Assembly: GCF_004014805.1 (NCBI RefSeq)
Contig: NZ_ATDN01000033.1
Location: 1-34,118, forward strand
Direction: 5' to 3'
Source of the DNA: Mycolicibacterium elephantis DSM 44368
Lineage (GTDB): Bacteria > Actinomycetota > Actinomycetes > Mycobacteriales > Mycobacteriaceae
Length of the DNA stretch: 34,118 nt
How positions within the stretch are numbered: position 1 is the first letter of the stretch; the number at the start of each line of letters is the position of its first letter. Below, piece after piece: positions 8,120-15,457 of this stretch. Under the pieces are notes generated by a model. That model made no database searches. It was not told the origin of the DNA and saw only the letters and a program-made list of their open reading frames with translations. The position numbers and the translations under genes are program-made.

Positions 8120-9393
8120 ATCTCCCCTTGCGCCAGTTGTGCGACCGCGGGCGCGATCCCGTGTTCGACGGCCAAATCGGCGAAGTCGTCCGCCGGGGAC
8201 CGTCCCTGTTCGACCGAACGCACCAACCGTTGCATCGATTCCGCGAGTTCGGCCGGTGCCCGTTCGGCGGCGGCCGTCACGCACCGCAGCGCGGCCTGCT
8301 GCAGCCGACGATCGCCGAGGCCGAGTTGCGCGGCGCGGTCCCACGCGGTGGCGACCGGCTTGGTGGCCTCGGTCGCCACGGCCGCCGCCGACGGATCGTC
8401 GAGCAGCGTGACGAGCGTGAACACCACGGCGGGCCAGATCGCGTCGGGCACGCTGTCGAGGTAGCGGATCTCCAGCCACCGCCGCGGACGCACCGGCGGG
8501 AACAGCGTGGTCAGGTGGTAGTCGAGGTCGGCCTCGGTGGGCCTGCGGTCGCCGAGCAGCACCCGTCCGTCGGCCCAGTCGGCGAACGGCACCCACTGGG
8601 TCACCGGGACGATCTGCGGGGTGTGCAGCAGCATCACCGGCGCCTTGAGCGCATACCGCGCCCAGTCACTGGCCGGGTCGTCGCCGTTGACGCCGAGCAC
8701 CGGGCCGCAGCGCGCGGAGTCCAGTTGGCTCCACACGTGCTGCCGTGCCGAGCGCCACCCCGAGAACCTGCCGGCGAGCAGCGGGGAGTTGGCGGCGACG
8801 GCGACCATCGTGGGGCCCAGCGCATGGGCCAGCCGCACCCGCTCGGCCCAACCTTCCCGTGGTCCGGCGTCGAGGTTGACCTGCACTGACGCCGTCGAGG
8901 TCATCATCGCCGCGCCGGCCGCGCCGGTCTGGCTGGCATCGAAGAACGTCTCCATCGCCGCGTAGCGGGCACCGGGGTTGACCCGCTGGGCGGGCCGCAG
9001 CGGATCGGCACCGAGCAGGATCAGCCCGAGCCCCGCGCGGGCGAAGGCCTCGGCCAGCACGGCCCGGTCGGCCGCCATCGCGCTGATGGCCGCCGGCGCA
9101 CCGTCGATCGGCGGACCGGACAGTTCGACCGCGCCGCCGGGCTCCACTGTCACCCTGCTGCCACCGGGCAGCGGCGGAAGGTCGGCGATGACGTCGCCGA
9201 GTTCGGCCCAACTCGGCCGTCGCATCGGATCGGCCGGATCAAAGCCGTGCGCCTCGATCTCCAGGCCGACCCGGCCCACGTCGCCGTCGCGCAGGCAGTT
9301 CGGGCCGACATGCAGCGCCGCGCTGATCGCGCTGGTGAGCTCGGGCGACTCGGTGCGCGCATCGCCCACCTCGGACGTGATGGTCAAGGTCAT
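8116..9393 (-). CDS. egtA: Glutamate-cysteine ligase EgtA
   Basis: 425 residues, GCS2-family glutamate-cysteine ligase, supplying gamma-glutamylcysteine to EgtB. The core GRVGLEIEAHGFD near residue 40 carries the metal/ATP-binding glutamates of the fold. Later motifs include ASVQVNLDAG and the C-terminal PRRWLEIRYLDSVP. The ATG at 9393 follows a GGAAGGGG purine run. It heads the egt operon, with a gap of about 110 bp separating it from the upstream minus-strand gene at 9505. I see no convincing promoter in that gap, so the operon promoter is either weak in sequence or lies further upstream. Confidence 0.94.
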   Translation of the reverse strand: MTLTITSEVGDARTESPELTSAISAALHVGPNCLRDGDVGRVGLEIEAHGFDPADPMRRPSWAELGDVIADLPPLPGGSRVTVEPGGAVELSGPPIDGAPAAISAMAADRAVLAEAFARAGLGLILLGADPLRPAQRVNPGARYAAMETFFDASQTGAAGAAMMTSTASVQVNLDAGPREGWAERVRLAHALGPTMVAVAANSPLLAGRFSGWRSARQHVWSQLDSARCGPVLGVNGDDPASDWARYALKAPVMLLHTPQIVPVTQWVPFADWADGRVLLGDRRPTEADLDYHLTTLFPPVRPRRWLEIRYLDSVPDAIWPAVVFTLVTLLDDPSAAAVATEATKPVATAWDRAAQLGLGDRRLQQAALRCVTAAAERAPAELAESMQRLVRSVEQGRSPADDFADLAVEHGIAPAVAQLAQGEM

Positions 9394-9504
9394 TTCCCAT
9401 CCCCTTCCGGGTTTGGCGATCGCGGCCTTCAGACCATCTTGGGTGAGCCCTCCGACAAAACCCGAGCCTTTTTCTGTGAACTGTCGGTTAAGCGGGCACC
9501 GGGA

Positions 9505-10176
9505 TTATTGGCCGAGCGTGTTCTGCATCGCTCCGGCCAGCACGTTCACGGCGGGGCCGGCGTTGCCGGACTGGCACACTTTCGCTTGCAGCAAAACATT
9601 TTCCCGCTTGCGCGTGGTGTTGAAGCAGCGCCGGTCGGTGCCGGCCTCCTGCTTGACCCAGTCCGCCTCGGTGGCGGTGGCCGGCCCGCCGGTGAAGGTC
9701 CACACCTGCGTGGTGAGGTTGTCGAGGTGCATCGCGGTCGTCTGCCCGTTGCAGCCGACGGTGCGGTCGACGACCCGGCGGAAGGCACGCTCGGCGGCGT
9801 CGTTCGTGGCGTACACCCCGACCGCCTGCTTGACGAAGTGGCTCTGGTCGTCCGGCGCCGTCTGGGTCACCGCCCCGTTGAACGACGCCAGGTCGGGGTC
9901 GGCGTAGACGTCAGGCAGCCCGATGTCGGCCCAGTTGTTGCAGGCGGGGTTGTCGACGTAGAAGGACTGGAACGGATCGGAGTAGGTCCATTCGAACCGC
10001 ATCGTCGTGCCGACGATGTTGCCGACCGAGCCCTTGGGCAGCACCGCATAGTTGACCACGCCGGGGTCGGACGGACGCGCGCCGACCGGCGCCGCCAACG
10101 ACAGCCCCACGAGGCCGATGCCGACCGCGGCGGCCACCGTCGTTCCCCGGCCGCTGCGCGTCCGCCGGGACAGCAT
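9505..10176 (-). CDS. Secreted PknH-sensor-like (sensor domain) protein
   Basis: 223 residues. An arginine-rich N-terminus (MLSRRTRSGRG) leads into a hydrophobic segment at about 12-29 ending AAPVGA, a signal peptide or membrane anchor. The rest resembles the extracytoplasmic PknH_C sensor fold of mycobacteria. It has four cysteines in the usual order (PACNNW, VGCNGQ, RRCFN, KVCQSGNAG), which in PknH form two disulfides, and the AVGVYATNDAAERAF segment. No kinase domain is present, so it would be a free periplasmic or cell-wall domain. ATG 10176 shares one base with the ohr stop (TGATG), so it is translationally coupled to ohr. An in-frame opening further upstream lies inside ohr and is less likely. 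The ligand and partner are unknown. Confidence 0.8.
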   Translation of the reverse strand: MLSRRTRSGRGTTVAAAVGIGLVGLSLAAPVGARPSDPGVVNYAVLPKGSVGNIVGTTMRFEWTYSDPFQSFYVDNPACNNWADIGLPDVYADPDLASFNGAVTQTAPDDQSHFVKQAVGVYATNDAAERAFRRVVDRTVGCNGQTTAMHLDNLTTQVWTFTGGPATATEADWVKQEAGTDRRCFNTTRKRENVLLQAKVCQSGNAGPAVNVLAGAMQNTLGQ

Positions 10177-10604
10177 CAGACCTTGGCCGACAGCTTGACG
10201 TCGATGTTGTTGCGGGTGGCCTTCGAGTAGGGGCACACCTCATGCGCCTTCTTCATCAGATCGTCGGCGGCGGCCTGGTCCATTCCGGGCAGGTAGCCGA
10301 TCAGATGGGCGTTGATCGCGAAGCCGCCGTCGGGATCCTTGCCGAACCCGACCTGTGCGGTGATCGCGCTGGCATCGTCGACCTTGATGTCGTTGTTCTT
10401 GGCCACCAACCGCAGCGCACCGAGGAAGCACGCGGCGTAGCCGGCCGAGAACAACTCCTCGGGATTGGTGCCCTCACCGCTGCCGCCCATTTCCTTCGGG
10501 TGGTTGGTGTTCAGGTCGATCTTGCCGGTCGAGGACTTCACGTGGCCTTCACGCCCGCCAGCGGTTGCGGTTGATTCCTGGGTGAAAACGACTTCGATGC
10601 TCAT
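10176..10604 (-). CDS. ohr: Organic hydroperoxide resistance protein (Ohr/OsmC family)
   Basis: 142 residues, the standard Ohr length. Ohr is a thiol peroxidase that reduces organic and fatty-acid hydroperoxides. The catalytic pair is visible as Cys59 (AGYAACFLGAL) and Cys124 (EVCPYSKATR). Arg18, in the GGREGHV loop, and the glutamates of NPEELFSAGY complete the active-site pattern. The VCPYS motif places it in the Ohr subfamily rather than OsmC. The start MSIEVVF at 10604 matches the family N-terminus; an upstream in-frame ATG at 10628 is possible but adds unconserved residues. It sits between katA and the sensor-like gene, with no OhrR/MarR repressor in the window. Confidence 0.9.
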   Translation of the reverse strand: MSIEVVFTQESTATAGGREGHVKSSTGKIDLNTNHPKEMGGSGEGTNPEELFSAGYAACFLGALRLVAKNNDIKVDDASAITAQVGFGKDPDGGFAINAHLIGYLPGMDQAAADDLMKKAHEVCPYSKATRNNIDVKLSAKV

Positions 10605-10654
10605 GGGTCTGATCATGCCAGCCCACATTCAAACGGCAAGACCGCCCGTGGCGC

Positions 10655-12112
10655 CTAACCGCCGCCGTTCAGTTTGGCTCGCAATCCCTCTTCGACCCGC
10701 TTACCCAGATCGGGGTCGACGTTCGACCAATACTGAAACACCCGCGACAGCACCGGCTCGCGCACATCCTGCGACACGTGCCCGATGATGTTGTGGGCCA
10801 AGCGTTCCCGAGCTTCATCGTCGAGCACCTTGCGCACCAACGTCCCGGCCTGACCCCAGTCGTCGTCATCGGGGCGCAAGGTGTAGGCCGTGCGCACCAT
10901 TTCACCGTCGGAGGCCCAGTGCACCTCGGCGGCGCGCTTCGGGTCGGCCTCGGGACCACCCATCGAGTTCGGCGCGTACACCGGGTCGGTGACGTTGCGG
11001 ATGCGCATCGCACCGTCTTTCGAATACGCCCGCACGCCGTTCTTGGGTTCGTTGACCGGGATCTGCTTGTAGTTCACGCCGAGCCGGGCGCGGTGGGCGT
11101 CGGCGTAGGAGAACCCCCGCGCCAGCAGCATCTTGTCGGGGCTGAGGCCGGTGCCGGGCACGATGTTGTTCGGCTCGAACGCCAGCTGCTCCATCTCGGT
11201 GTGGTAGTCGACGACGTTGCGGTTCAGCGTCATCCTGCCGACCTCGTGCAGCGGGTAGTCGCCGTGCGGCCACACCTTGGTCAGATCGAACGGGTTGAAG
11301 CGATAGGTCTTGGCCTCCTCGAACGGCATGATCTGCACGTGCAGCGTCCAGCTGGGGAAGTTGCCGTCCTGAATGGACGTGTACAGGTCGCGCTGGTGGT
11401 AGTCACCGTCCTCGCCGGCCAGCCGGTCGCCTTCCTCTTGAGTGAGGAACTCGATGCCCTGGTCGGTCTTGAAGTGGTACTTCACCCAGAACAATTCATC
11501 GGCGGCGTTGAGCCAGCTGTAGGTGTGGCTGGAGTAGCCGTTCATATGCCGCCAGGTCTTCGGGATGCCGCGGTCGCCCATCAACCAGGTGACCTGGTGG
11601 GCCGACTCCGGTGACAGCGTCCAGAAATCCCACTGCATGTGGTGGTCGCGCAGGTTGGTGGCCTGCATCCGCTTCTGGCTACGGATGAAGTTCTGGAACT
11701 TCATCGGATCCCGCATGAAGAACACCGGGGTGTTGTTGCAGACGAGGTCGAAAATCCCGTCCGGCGTGTAGAACTTGAGCGCGAAACCCCGTGGGTCCCG
11801 CCACGTGTCGGGGCTGCCGCGCTCGCCGGCGACGGTGGAGAACCTCGCGATCATCTCGGTCTTGGCGCCGGGCTGGAACATCGCGGCCTTGGTGAACTTG
11901 CTGACGTCCTGGGTCACCTCGAACTGACCGAACGCGCCGCCACCCTTCGCGTGCGGTTGGCGTTCGGGAATCCGCTCCCGGTTGAAGTTGGCCATCTGCT
12001 CGATCAGGTAGTGGTCCTGCAGCAGAATCGGGCCGTCCGGGCCGACCGTGAGTGAATGCTCGAGACTCGGGGCCGGGTTGCCTGCGTCGTTGGTCGTGTA
12101 GTTCTCGGTCAT
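10655..12112 (-). CDS. katA: Monofunctional haem catalase
   Basis: 485 residues, a small-subunit (clade 3 size) catalase that disproportionates H2O2. The distal histidine is His54 in IPERQPHAKGGG and the distal asparagine is Asn126 in DLVCNNTPVFF. The proximal haem-ligand tyrosine is Tyr336 in RGFSYADAHRARLG. Two positions differ from the textbook motifs: QPHAKG replaces VVHAKG, and a cysteine (Cys125) replaces the glycine before the catalytic asparagine. The catalytic residues themselves are intact. ATG 12112 has a GAGGAG ribosome site about 10 nt upstream. This enzyme is distinct from the bifunctional KatG of mycobacteria. It precedes ohr by 50 bp on the same strand, so the two may be cotranscribed. 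Confidence 0.95.
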   Translation of the reverse strand: MTENYTTNDAGNPAPSLEHSLTVGPDGPILLQDHYLIEQMANFNRERIPERQPHAKGGGAFGQFEVTQDVSKFTKAAMFQPGAKTEMIARFSTVAGERGSPDTWRDPRGFALKFYTPDGIFDLVCNNTPVFFMRDPMKFQNFIRSQKRMQATNLRDHHMQWDFWTLSPESAHQVTWLMGDRGIPKTWRHMNGYSSHTYSWLNAADELFWVKYHFKTDQGIEFLTQEEGDRLAGEDGDYHQRDLYTSIQDGNFPSWTLHVQIMPFEEAKTYRFNPFDLTKVWPHGDYPLHEVGRMTLNRNVVDYHTEMEQLAFEPNNIVPGTGLSPDKMLLARGFSYADAHRARLGVNYKQIPVNEPKNGVRAYSKDGAMRIRNVTDPVYAPNSMGGPEADPKRAAEVHWASDGEMVRTAYTLRPDDDDWGQAGTLVRKVLDDEARERLAHNIIGHVSQDVREPVLSRVFQYWSNVDPDLGKRVEEGLRAKLNGGG

Positions 12113-12202
12113 CGGTGGTGATCTCCTCGCGTCGACGGCGTCGGGCTGAGCCGCCTCCCAGACGGGCCTCCCCGTTTCCCACCGATCTCAAACCTGACCT
12201 GG

Positions 12203-12249
12203 GTCGGACCCGCGTTCCCCTCCGCACTCGAGCAGAACGCGGGTCCGAC
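12203..12249 (-). terminator. 15-bp perfect stem-loop downstream of the proline-rich gene
   Basis: The arm at 12203-12217 (GTCGGACCCGCGTTC) is the exact reverse complement of 12235-12249, with a 17-nt loop. It starts 6 nt after the stop of the minus-strand gene ending at 12256. It has no T-tract, which is common for mycobacterial terminators. It probably insulates the downstream katA from read-through. Confidence 0.65.
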
Positions 12250-12255
12250 GTGACG

Positions 12256-12627
12256 TCAGGGACGCGCGGGCGGCGTCGTCGGCGCGGGCGACTGCGGGGA
12301 TTGCGGCGGCGCCATGGGACCACCCGGGCCCATCGGCGGCCGCTCGAACTCACCGCGCGGTCCCATCGGGAAGTGCGGGGGCGGGCCCCGATGGAAGATC
12401 GCGAAGTCGCGGTCGCCGTGATGGCCGCGGTGACCGTCGTAGTGCCTGCCGGAGTGTGCGCCGAGGAAGAAGCCGGTGAAGAAGATCACCGCGACGATGA
12501 AGACGACGCCGGCGACGATGCCGACCCAGGCGGCGGCCGACGTGGCCCGGGATCGCCGCGGCGGTTCGGCCGGCGGGGGCGGCGGCGTGACGGGGGTGGT
12601 GGTCGGTTCGGATGTTGGTTCGCTCAT
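12256..12627 (-). CDS. Proline-rich single-pass membrane protein with His/Gly-rich tail
   Basis: 123 residues. The cytoplasmic N-terminus is Pro/Thr-rich (PVTPPPPPAEPPRRSR). A single membrane segment spans about residues 33-56 (AAAWVGIVAGVVFIVAVIFF). The exterior tail opens with a histidine-rich stretch (GRHYDGHRGHHGDRDF) and continues with PPMGPGGPM-type proline/glycine repeats. The position resembles the proline-rich gene Rv3706c in the equivalent M. tuberculosis block, by recollection. ATG 12627 (MSEPTSEP) is preferred because GGGGAG lies 12 nt before it; an in-frame ATG at 12639 abuts that same purine run. The histidines could bind metal, but there is no direct support for that. Function unknown. 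Confidence 0.7.
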   Translation of the reverse strand: MSEPTSEPTTTPVTPPPPPAEPPRRSRATSAAAWVGIVAGVVFIVAVIFFTGFFLGAHSGRHYDGHRGHHGDRDFAIFHRGPPPHFPMGPRGEFERPPMGPGGPMAPPQSPQSPAPTTPPARP

Positions 12628-12698
12628 GACGTCGATCATCTCCCCGCCGGTTCGGTGCCGCTCATGAGTCGGCTATGAATCCGCTGTGAAAGGTGGCT

Positions 12699-12750
12699 TT
12701 GACAACCGGCGCGGCCGCCGCTTAGGTTTTGACTATAAGCGTTGTCAAAA
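12699..12750 (+). promoter_or_regulatory. Sigma-A-like promoter overlapped by a palindromic operator, upstream of the MpaB-type gene
   Basis: TTGACA at 12699-12704 and TAGGTT at 12723-12728 are spaced 18 nt apart, a good vegetative promoter. A perfect 7-bp inverted repeat, TTTTGAC (12727-12733) and GTCAAAA (12744-12750), covers the end of the -10 box and the expected transcription start. A third half-site, TTTGACAAC, coincides with the -35 box. This arrangement suits repression by a TetR-like dimer; no such regulator lies in the window. Confidence 0.55.
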
Positions 12751-12773
12751 TGCGCTCGAAGGGAACCGAGGCG

Positions 12774-13991
12774 ATGAACAGGCCAATCCCCGCACGTCAT
12801 CCGTCGCGACCGCGCCCAGTGCCCGCGGCCATCCGGCTGATGGCGACTGCGTTGGGCATCGGCGCACCGACCCCGGAGCAGTGGCGCAGGCTCGGTGAGC
12901 GACTCACCGTGGGCGACGCACCGATGGACCGGCTGGTTGCGTGGATGTCGGATGCGGGCCTGAAGGAGACCCGGCCGCTTTTCGACCGGGCGCTCGCCAA
13001 GGGAATCGACTCGGTGCCCGAGGCGCCCGAACCGCTGCGGGAGTTCTTCGAAGAGGTCGAGACGGTGCCCCCGTGGGTGGACCGCGCGACCCTGCGGCGC
13101 GGGCAGCGAGCGCTGCGCCGCGGGGGTGCCGACGGCATGTACATCGCCCGCGACGTGTCGCTGCTGGGCGGTTACCAGTTCTCCGGCTTCAACAAGACGC
13201 TGCTACGCACCGGTGCGCTGGAGAAGGGGTCCAACAAGCGCTTCGCCGAGACCATGCAGTGGGCGATGGACGTCATCGCCGAGGGCGGCCTCGAGGTGTT
13301 CGGTTCGGGATATCAGGCCACGCTTCGGGTGCGGCTGATCCACTCGCTGGTGCGTCGCCATGTGGGCGCGATGCCGGACTGGCGTGCTGAGGAGTGGGGC
13401 GTGCCGGTGAACCAGACCGACATGGCGGCGACGCTGGTCGGCGCGCTGGTCGCCCCCGCCGTGGGTGTCGCTGGCATGGGAATTCTGCTGAGCCCCAAGG
13501 ACTATGAGTCGATCGCGCACCTGACGCGCTATGTCGGTTGGCTGATGGGCGTCGAGGACGAGTGGCTGCCGCGGGACTTCCGCGACAGCATCCGGGTGCT
13601 CTATCACACCCTGGGGGCGCTGGCCGAGCCCGATGAGTCGTCCAAGCAGTTGGCGATGCCGATGGTCGATGACCCGCTGGGCTGGCACTTCGACACGTTG
13701 CCGAGCCTGCGGCGTCGCATCGCACGCGCGCAACACCTTTCGGTCACCAGCGGGTTCTTGGGTCCGCGCACCATGAAGGCACTGGGCCTGCCCCGTTATG
13801 TGCCGCCGTGGTATCCGCTGCTACGCCTGCCGGTGAACCTGGCCCGCAGTGCGGCCGCGGTGTTCGTGCCCGGCGGACGGGTGCGCGCCACCGACCGCGG
13901 TGACCGCGAACAGAAGGCGTTGATGCGCACCATCATCGGCGATGAGGGCGCCACGATCGGCGAATCCGCCGAGCACGTCAGCGTCGCCTGA
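12774..13991 (+). CDS. Oxygenase MpaB family protein (DUF2236)
   Basis: 405 residues. The sequence matches the MpaB/latex-clearing-protein-like DUF2236 family of haem proteins, which are widespread in mycobacteria. Family landmarks are the DVSLLGGYQFSGFNKTL segment, the basic core TLRVRLIHSLVRRHV, the PVNQTDMAATL motif and LTRYVGWLMGVEDEWLP. The histidine and arginines of the RLIHSLVRR region are those expected near the haem. The substrate is unknown: relatives cleave rubber, and fungal MpaB cleaves a terpenoid chain. ATG 12774 has AAGGGAACCGAGGCG upstream; an in-frame ATG at 12750 inside the operator is an alternative. The gene is expressed alone from the promoter at 12699 and ends 9 bp before the convergent anti-sigma gene. 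Confidence 0.85.
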   Translation: MNRPIPARHPSRPRPVPAAIRLMATALGIGAPTPEQWRRLGERLTVGDAPMDRLVAWMSDAGLKETRPLFDRALAKGIDSVPEAPEPLREFFEEVETVPPWVDRATLRRGQRALRRGGADGMYIARDVSLLGGYQFSGFNKTLLRTGALEKGSNKRFAETMQWAMDVIAEGGLEVFGSGYQATLRVRLIHSLVRRHVGAMPDWRAEEWGVPVNQTDMAATLVGALVAPAVGVAGMGILLSPKDYESIAHLTRYVGWLMGVEDEWLPRDFRDSIRVLYHTLGALAEPDESSKQLAMPMVDDPLGWHFDTLPSLRRRIARAQHLSVTSGFLGPRTMKALGLPRYVPPWYPLLRLPVNLARSAAAVFVPGGRVRATDRGDREQKALMRTIIGDEGATIGESAEHVSVA

Positions 13992-14000
13992 TCGGGATTT

Positions 14001-14237
14001 TCACCGCCAGTCGCGGAACGCGTTCATCAGCTTGTCGCGGAACGCCGGATCCAGTGCGTCGCCGACGTTGTTCAGCGTCGTGATCGTCGCCCGGAACTGC
14101 TGAAGGTAGTTCTCACACCCGTCGCACTCCAGGAGGTGAAGGTCGAAGCGAGCCCGGGTGTCGGGATCCAGCGACCCGTCGAGGTACGCGGTGACCAGCT
14201 CGACGAGCTCGTTGCAGTCCATGGAGTAGGCACTCAT
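14001..14237 (-). CDS. Small zinc-finger anti-sigma factor (ZAS type)
   Basis: 78 residues. It carries the zinc-associated anti-sigma motif H-x3-C-x2-C (His34, Cys38, Cys41 in HLLECDGCENYL), plus Cys8 near the N-terminus (MDCNELVELV). It is cytoplasmic with no membrane segment, like RsrA/RshA or ChrR-type domains, which bind their sigma factor and release it on thiol oxidation or metal loss. The ATG at 14237 overlaps the sigma gene stop as ATGA, giving coupled synthesis with its target. Regulation of the adjacent sigma factor is inferred from this arrangement. Whether zinc is redox-active here cannot be read from the sequence. Confidence 0.85.
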   Translation of the reverse strand: MSAYSMDCNELVELVTAYLDGSLDPDTRARFDLHLLECDGCENYLQQFRATITTLNNVGDALDPAFRDKLMNAFRDWR

Positions 14238-14869
14238 GATTCCTCTGACAGGTAAGCCTCGAGCGCTTGCCGCACCGCGGCGCGGCCGCGATGCAGCAGG
14301 ACCCGTTGGTTGGCGACGGTGATGTCGAGCAATTCCGTCACTTCTTTCGAATTGAATCCGTACACGTCGCGAAGGGTGACGACGATGCGTTGTTTGTCGG
14401 GGAGCCGGTCGAGTTCGCTTCGCGCCACGGCGAGCATCTCGTCGGCCAGCACCGAGCCCTCCGGGGTTTCCGGAAAGGGCAGGGGCGCGGAGCCTGTTCT
14501 CCAGTGGCCCGGCCAGCGGTCGTCTGCGCCGCGAAAGCGTGCCGCGTCGACGGTTGTGCCCGCGAACGCGGCGAACTCGGCGTCGCCGGTGCGCCGCTCG
14601 CGCAGCCCCCGTTTCTTCGCGGTGTTGATGAGGATGGTGAAAAGCCATGTGCGCAAGCTTGATCGCGCTTGGAACCCGTCGATGCCCTTCAGCAGTGCGA
14701 TCCAGGTCTCCTGCACGACCTCCTCGGCGACCTCCGTCGTCGCGACATAACCGCGGGCGATCCGCAACATGGCGGCGGCGTGGCGGTCGACCAGCAGGGC
14801 GAAGGCGCTCTCGTCGCCGGCTTTCAGGGCGGTGACGAGCGCGGCTTCGTCCTCCGCGACGGCCCTCAT
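14234..14869 (-). CDS. ECF-type sigma-70 family sigma factor
   Basis: 211 residues. Region 2 occupies about residues 10-88, with RHAAAMLRIARGYV, EEVVQETWIALLKGI and RSSLRTWLFTILIN. Region 4 occupies about 150-205, with LDRLPDKQRIVVTLRDVYGF and the helix-turn-helix LDITVANQRVLLHRGR. The two are joined by an unusually long linker of roughly 50 residues containing RWPGHW, a motif I associate with one ECF subgroup but cannot place by group number. The start at 14869 is the ATG in the ATGA overlap with the RclC-like gene. It lies in a three-gene operon (membrane protein, sigma, anti-sigma). The target promoters are unknown; autoregulation is likely by analogy with other ECF systems. Confidence 0.9.
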   Translation of the reverse strand: MRAVAEDEAALVTALKAGDESAFALLVDRHAAAMLRIARGYVATTEVAEEVVQETWIALLKGIDGFQARSSLRTWLFTILINTAKKRGLRERRTGDAEFAAFAGTTVDAARFRGADDRWPGHWRTGSAPLPFPETPEGSVLADEMLAVARSELDRLPDKQRIVVTLRDVYGFNSKEVTELLDITVANQRVLLHRGRAAVRQALEAYLSEES

Positions 14870-15381
14870 CGTGCAGCGAGGGTAACCCCGCGTGACCGTG
14901 CGGCGCGCACGGAATCGGCCAGCGTCCACAGCGCCGCGCCGAGCAGGACGACGTCCTTGATGAGGAACTGCCCGGTCGTCGACAGCATCGGCAACCCGCC
15001 GGCCGCTTCCTCGCCGATACCGGGGGTGGTGAACAGGAAGCTGATCGTGGCGACGAACAGCACCACGGCCAGCACGCTGCCCAGCGCCGAGATCCTCGGC
15101 CACCACGGATTCACGGCGATCAGCGCGGCCGCCGTGACCTCCATGACGCCGAGCAGCGCCGAGAACGTCGTCACGCTGAAGATGTCGTAGAGCCACGCCA
15201 TGAACGGGCTGTTGGCGACCAGCGGCTGGATGCCATGCGCTTCAAATGCTGTGAACTTCATCAGCCCGATCCAGCCGATGACGAGCACCAGGCCGTACCG
15301 CAGGACCGCGCCGGCGGCGCCGTGGATTTTCGCTTCGGTGGACTCACTCGTCGCGGCGGTGAGCGCATCTCGGATGGTCAT
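14866..15381 (-). CDS. DUF417 / RclC (YkgB)-like membrane protein
   Basis: 171 residues with about four hydrophobic segments. It strongly resembles the DUF417 family, whose E. coli member RclC (YkgB) belongs to the reactive-chlorine resistance operon. Matching stretches include WIGLMKFTAFEAHGIQPLVA, NSPFMAWLYDIFS and ISFLFTTPGI, and the C-terminal pattern TGQFLIKDVVLLGAALWTLAD. The molecular activity of the family is not established. ATG 15381 has AAGGAAG upstream. The gene is first in an operon with an ECF sigma and its anti-sigma, with ATGA overlaps at both junctions, so it is probably part of the same stress response. Envelope oxidant defence is an inference from the E. coli homologue. Confidence 0.85.
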   Translation of the reverse strand: MTIRDALTAATSESTEAKIHGAAGAVLRYGLVLVIGWIGLMKFTAFEAHGIQPLVANSPFMAWLYDIFSVTTFSALLGVMEVTAAALIAVNPWWPRISALGSVLAVVLFVATISFLFTTPGIGEEAAGGLPMLSTTGQFLIKDVVLLGAALWTLADSVRAARSRGVTLAAR

Positions 15382-15457
15382 GGCACTTCCTTCGACTCGC
15401 GGCGGCAGCGCCTTCGCTGCTGCGTATACAAGGGGGTGTTCGGGAAGCGCTGAAGCG

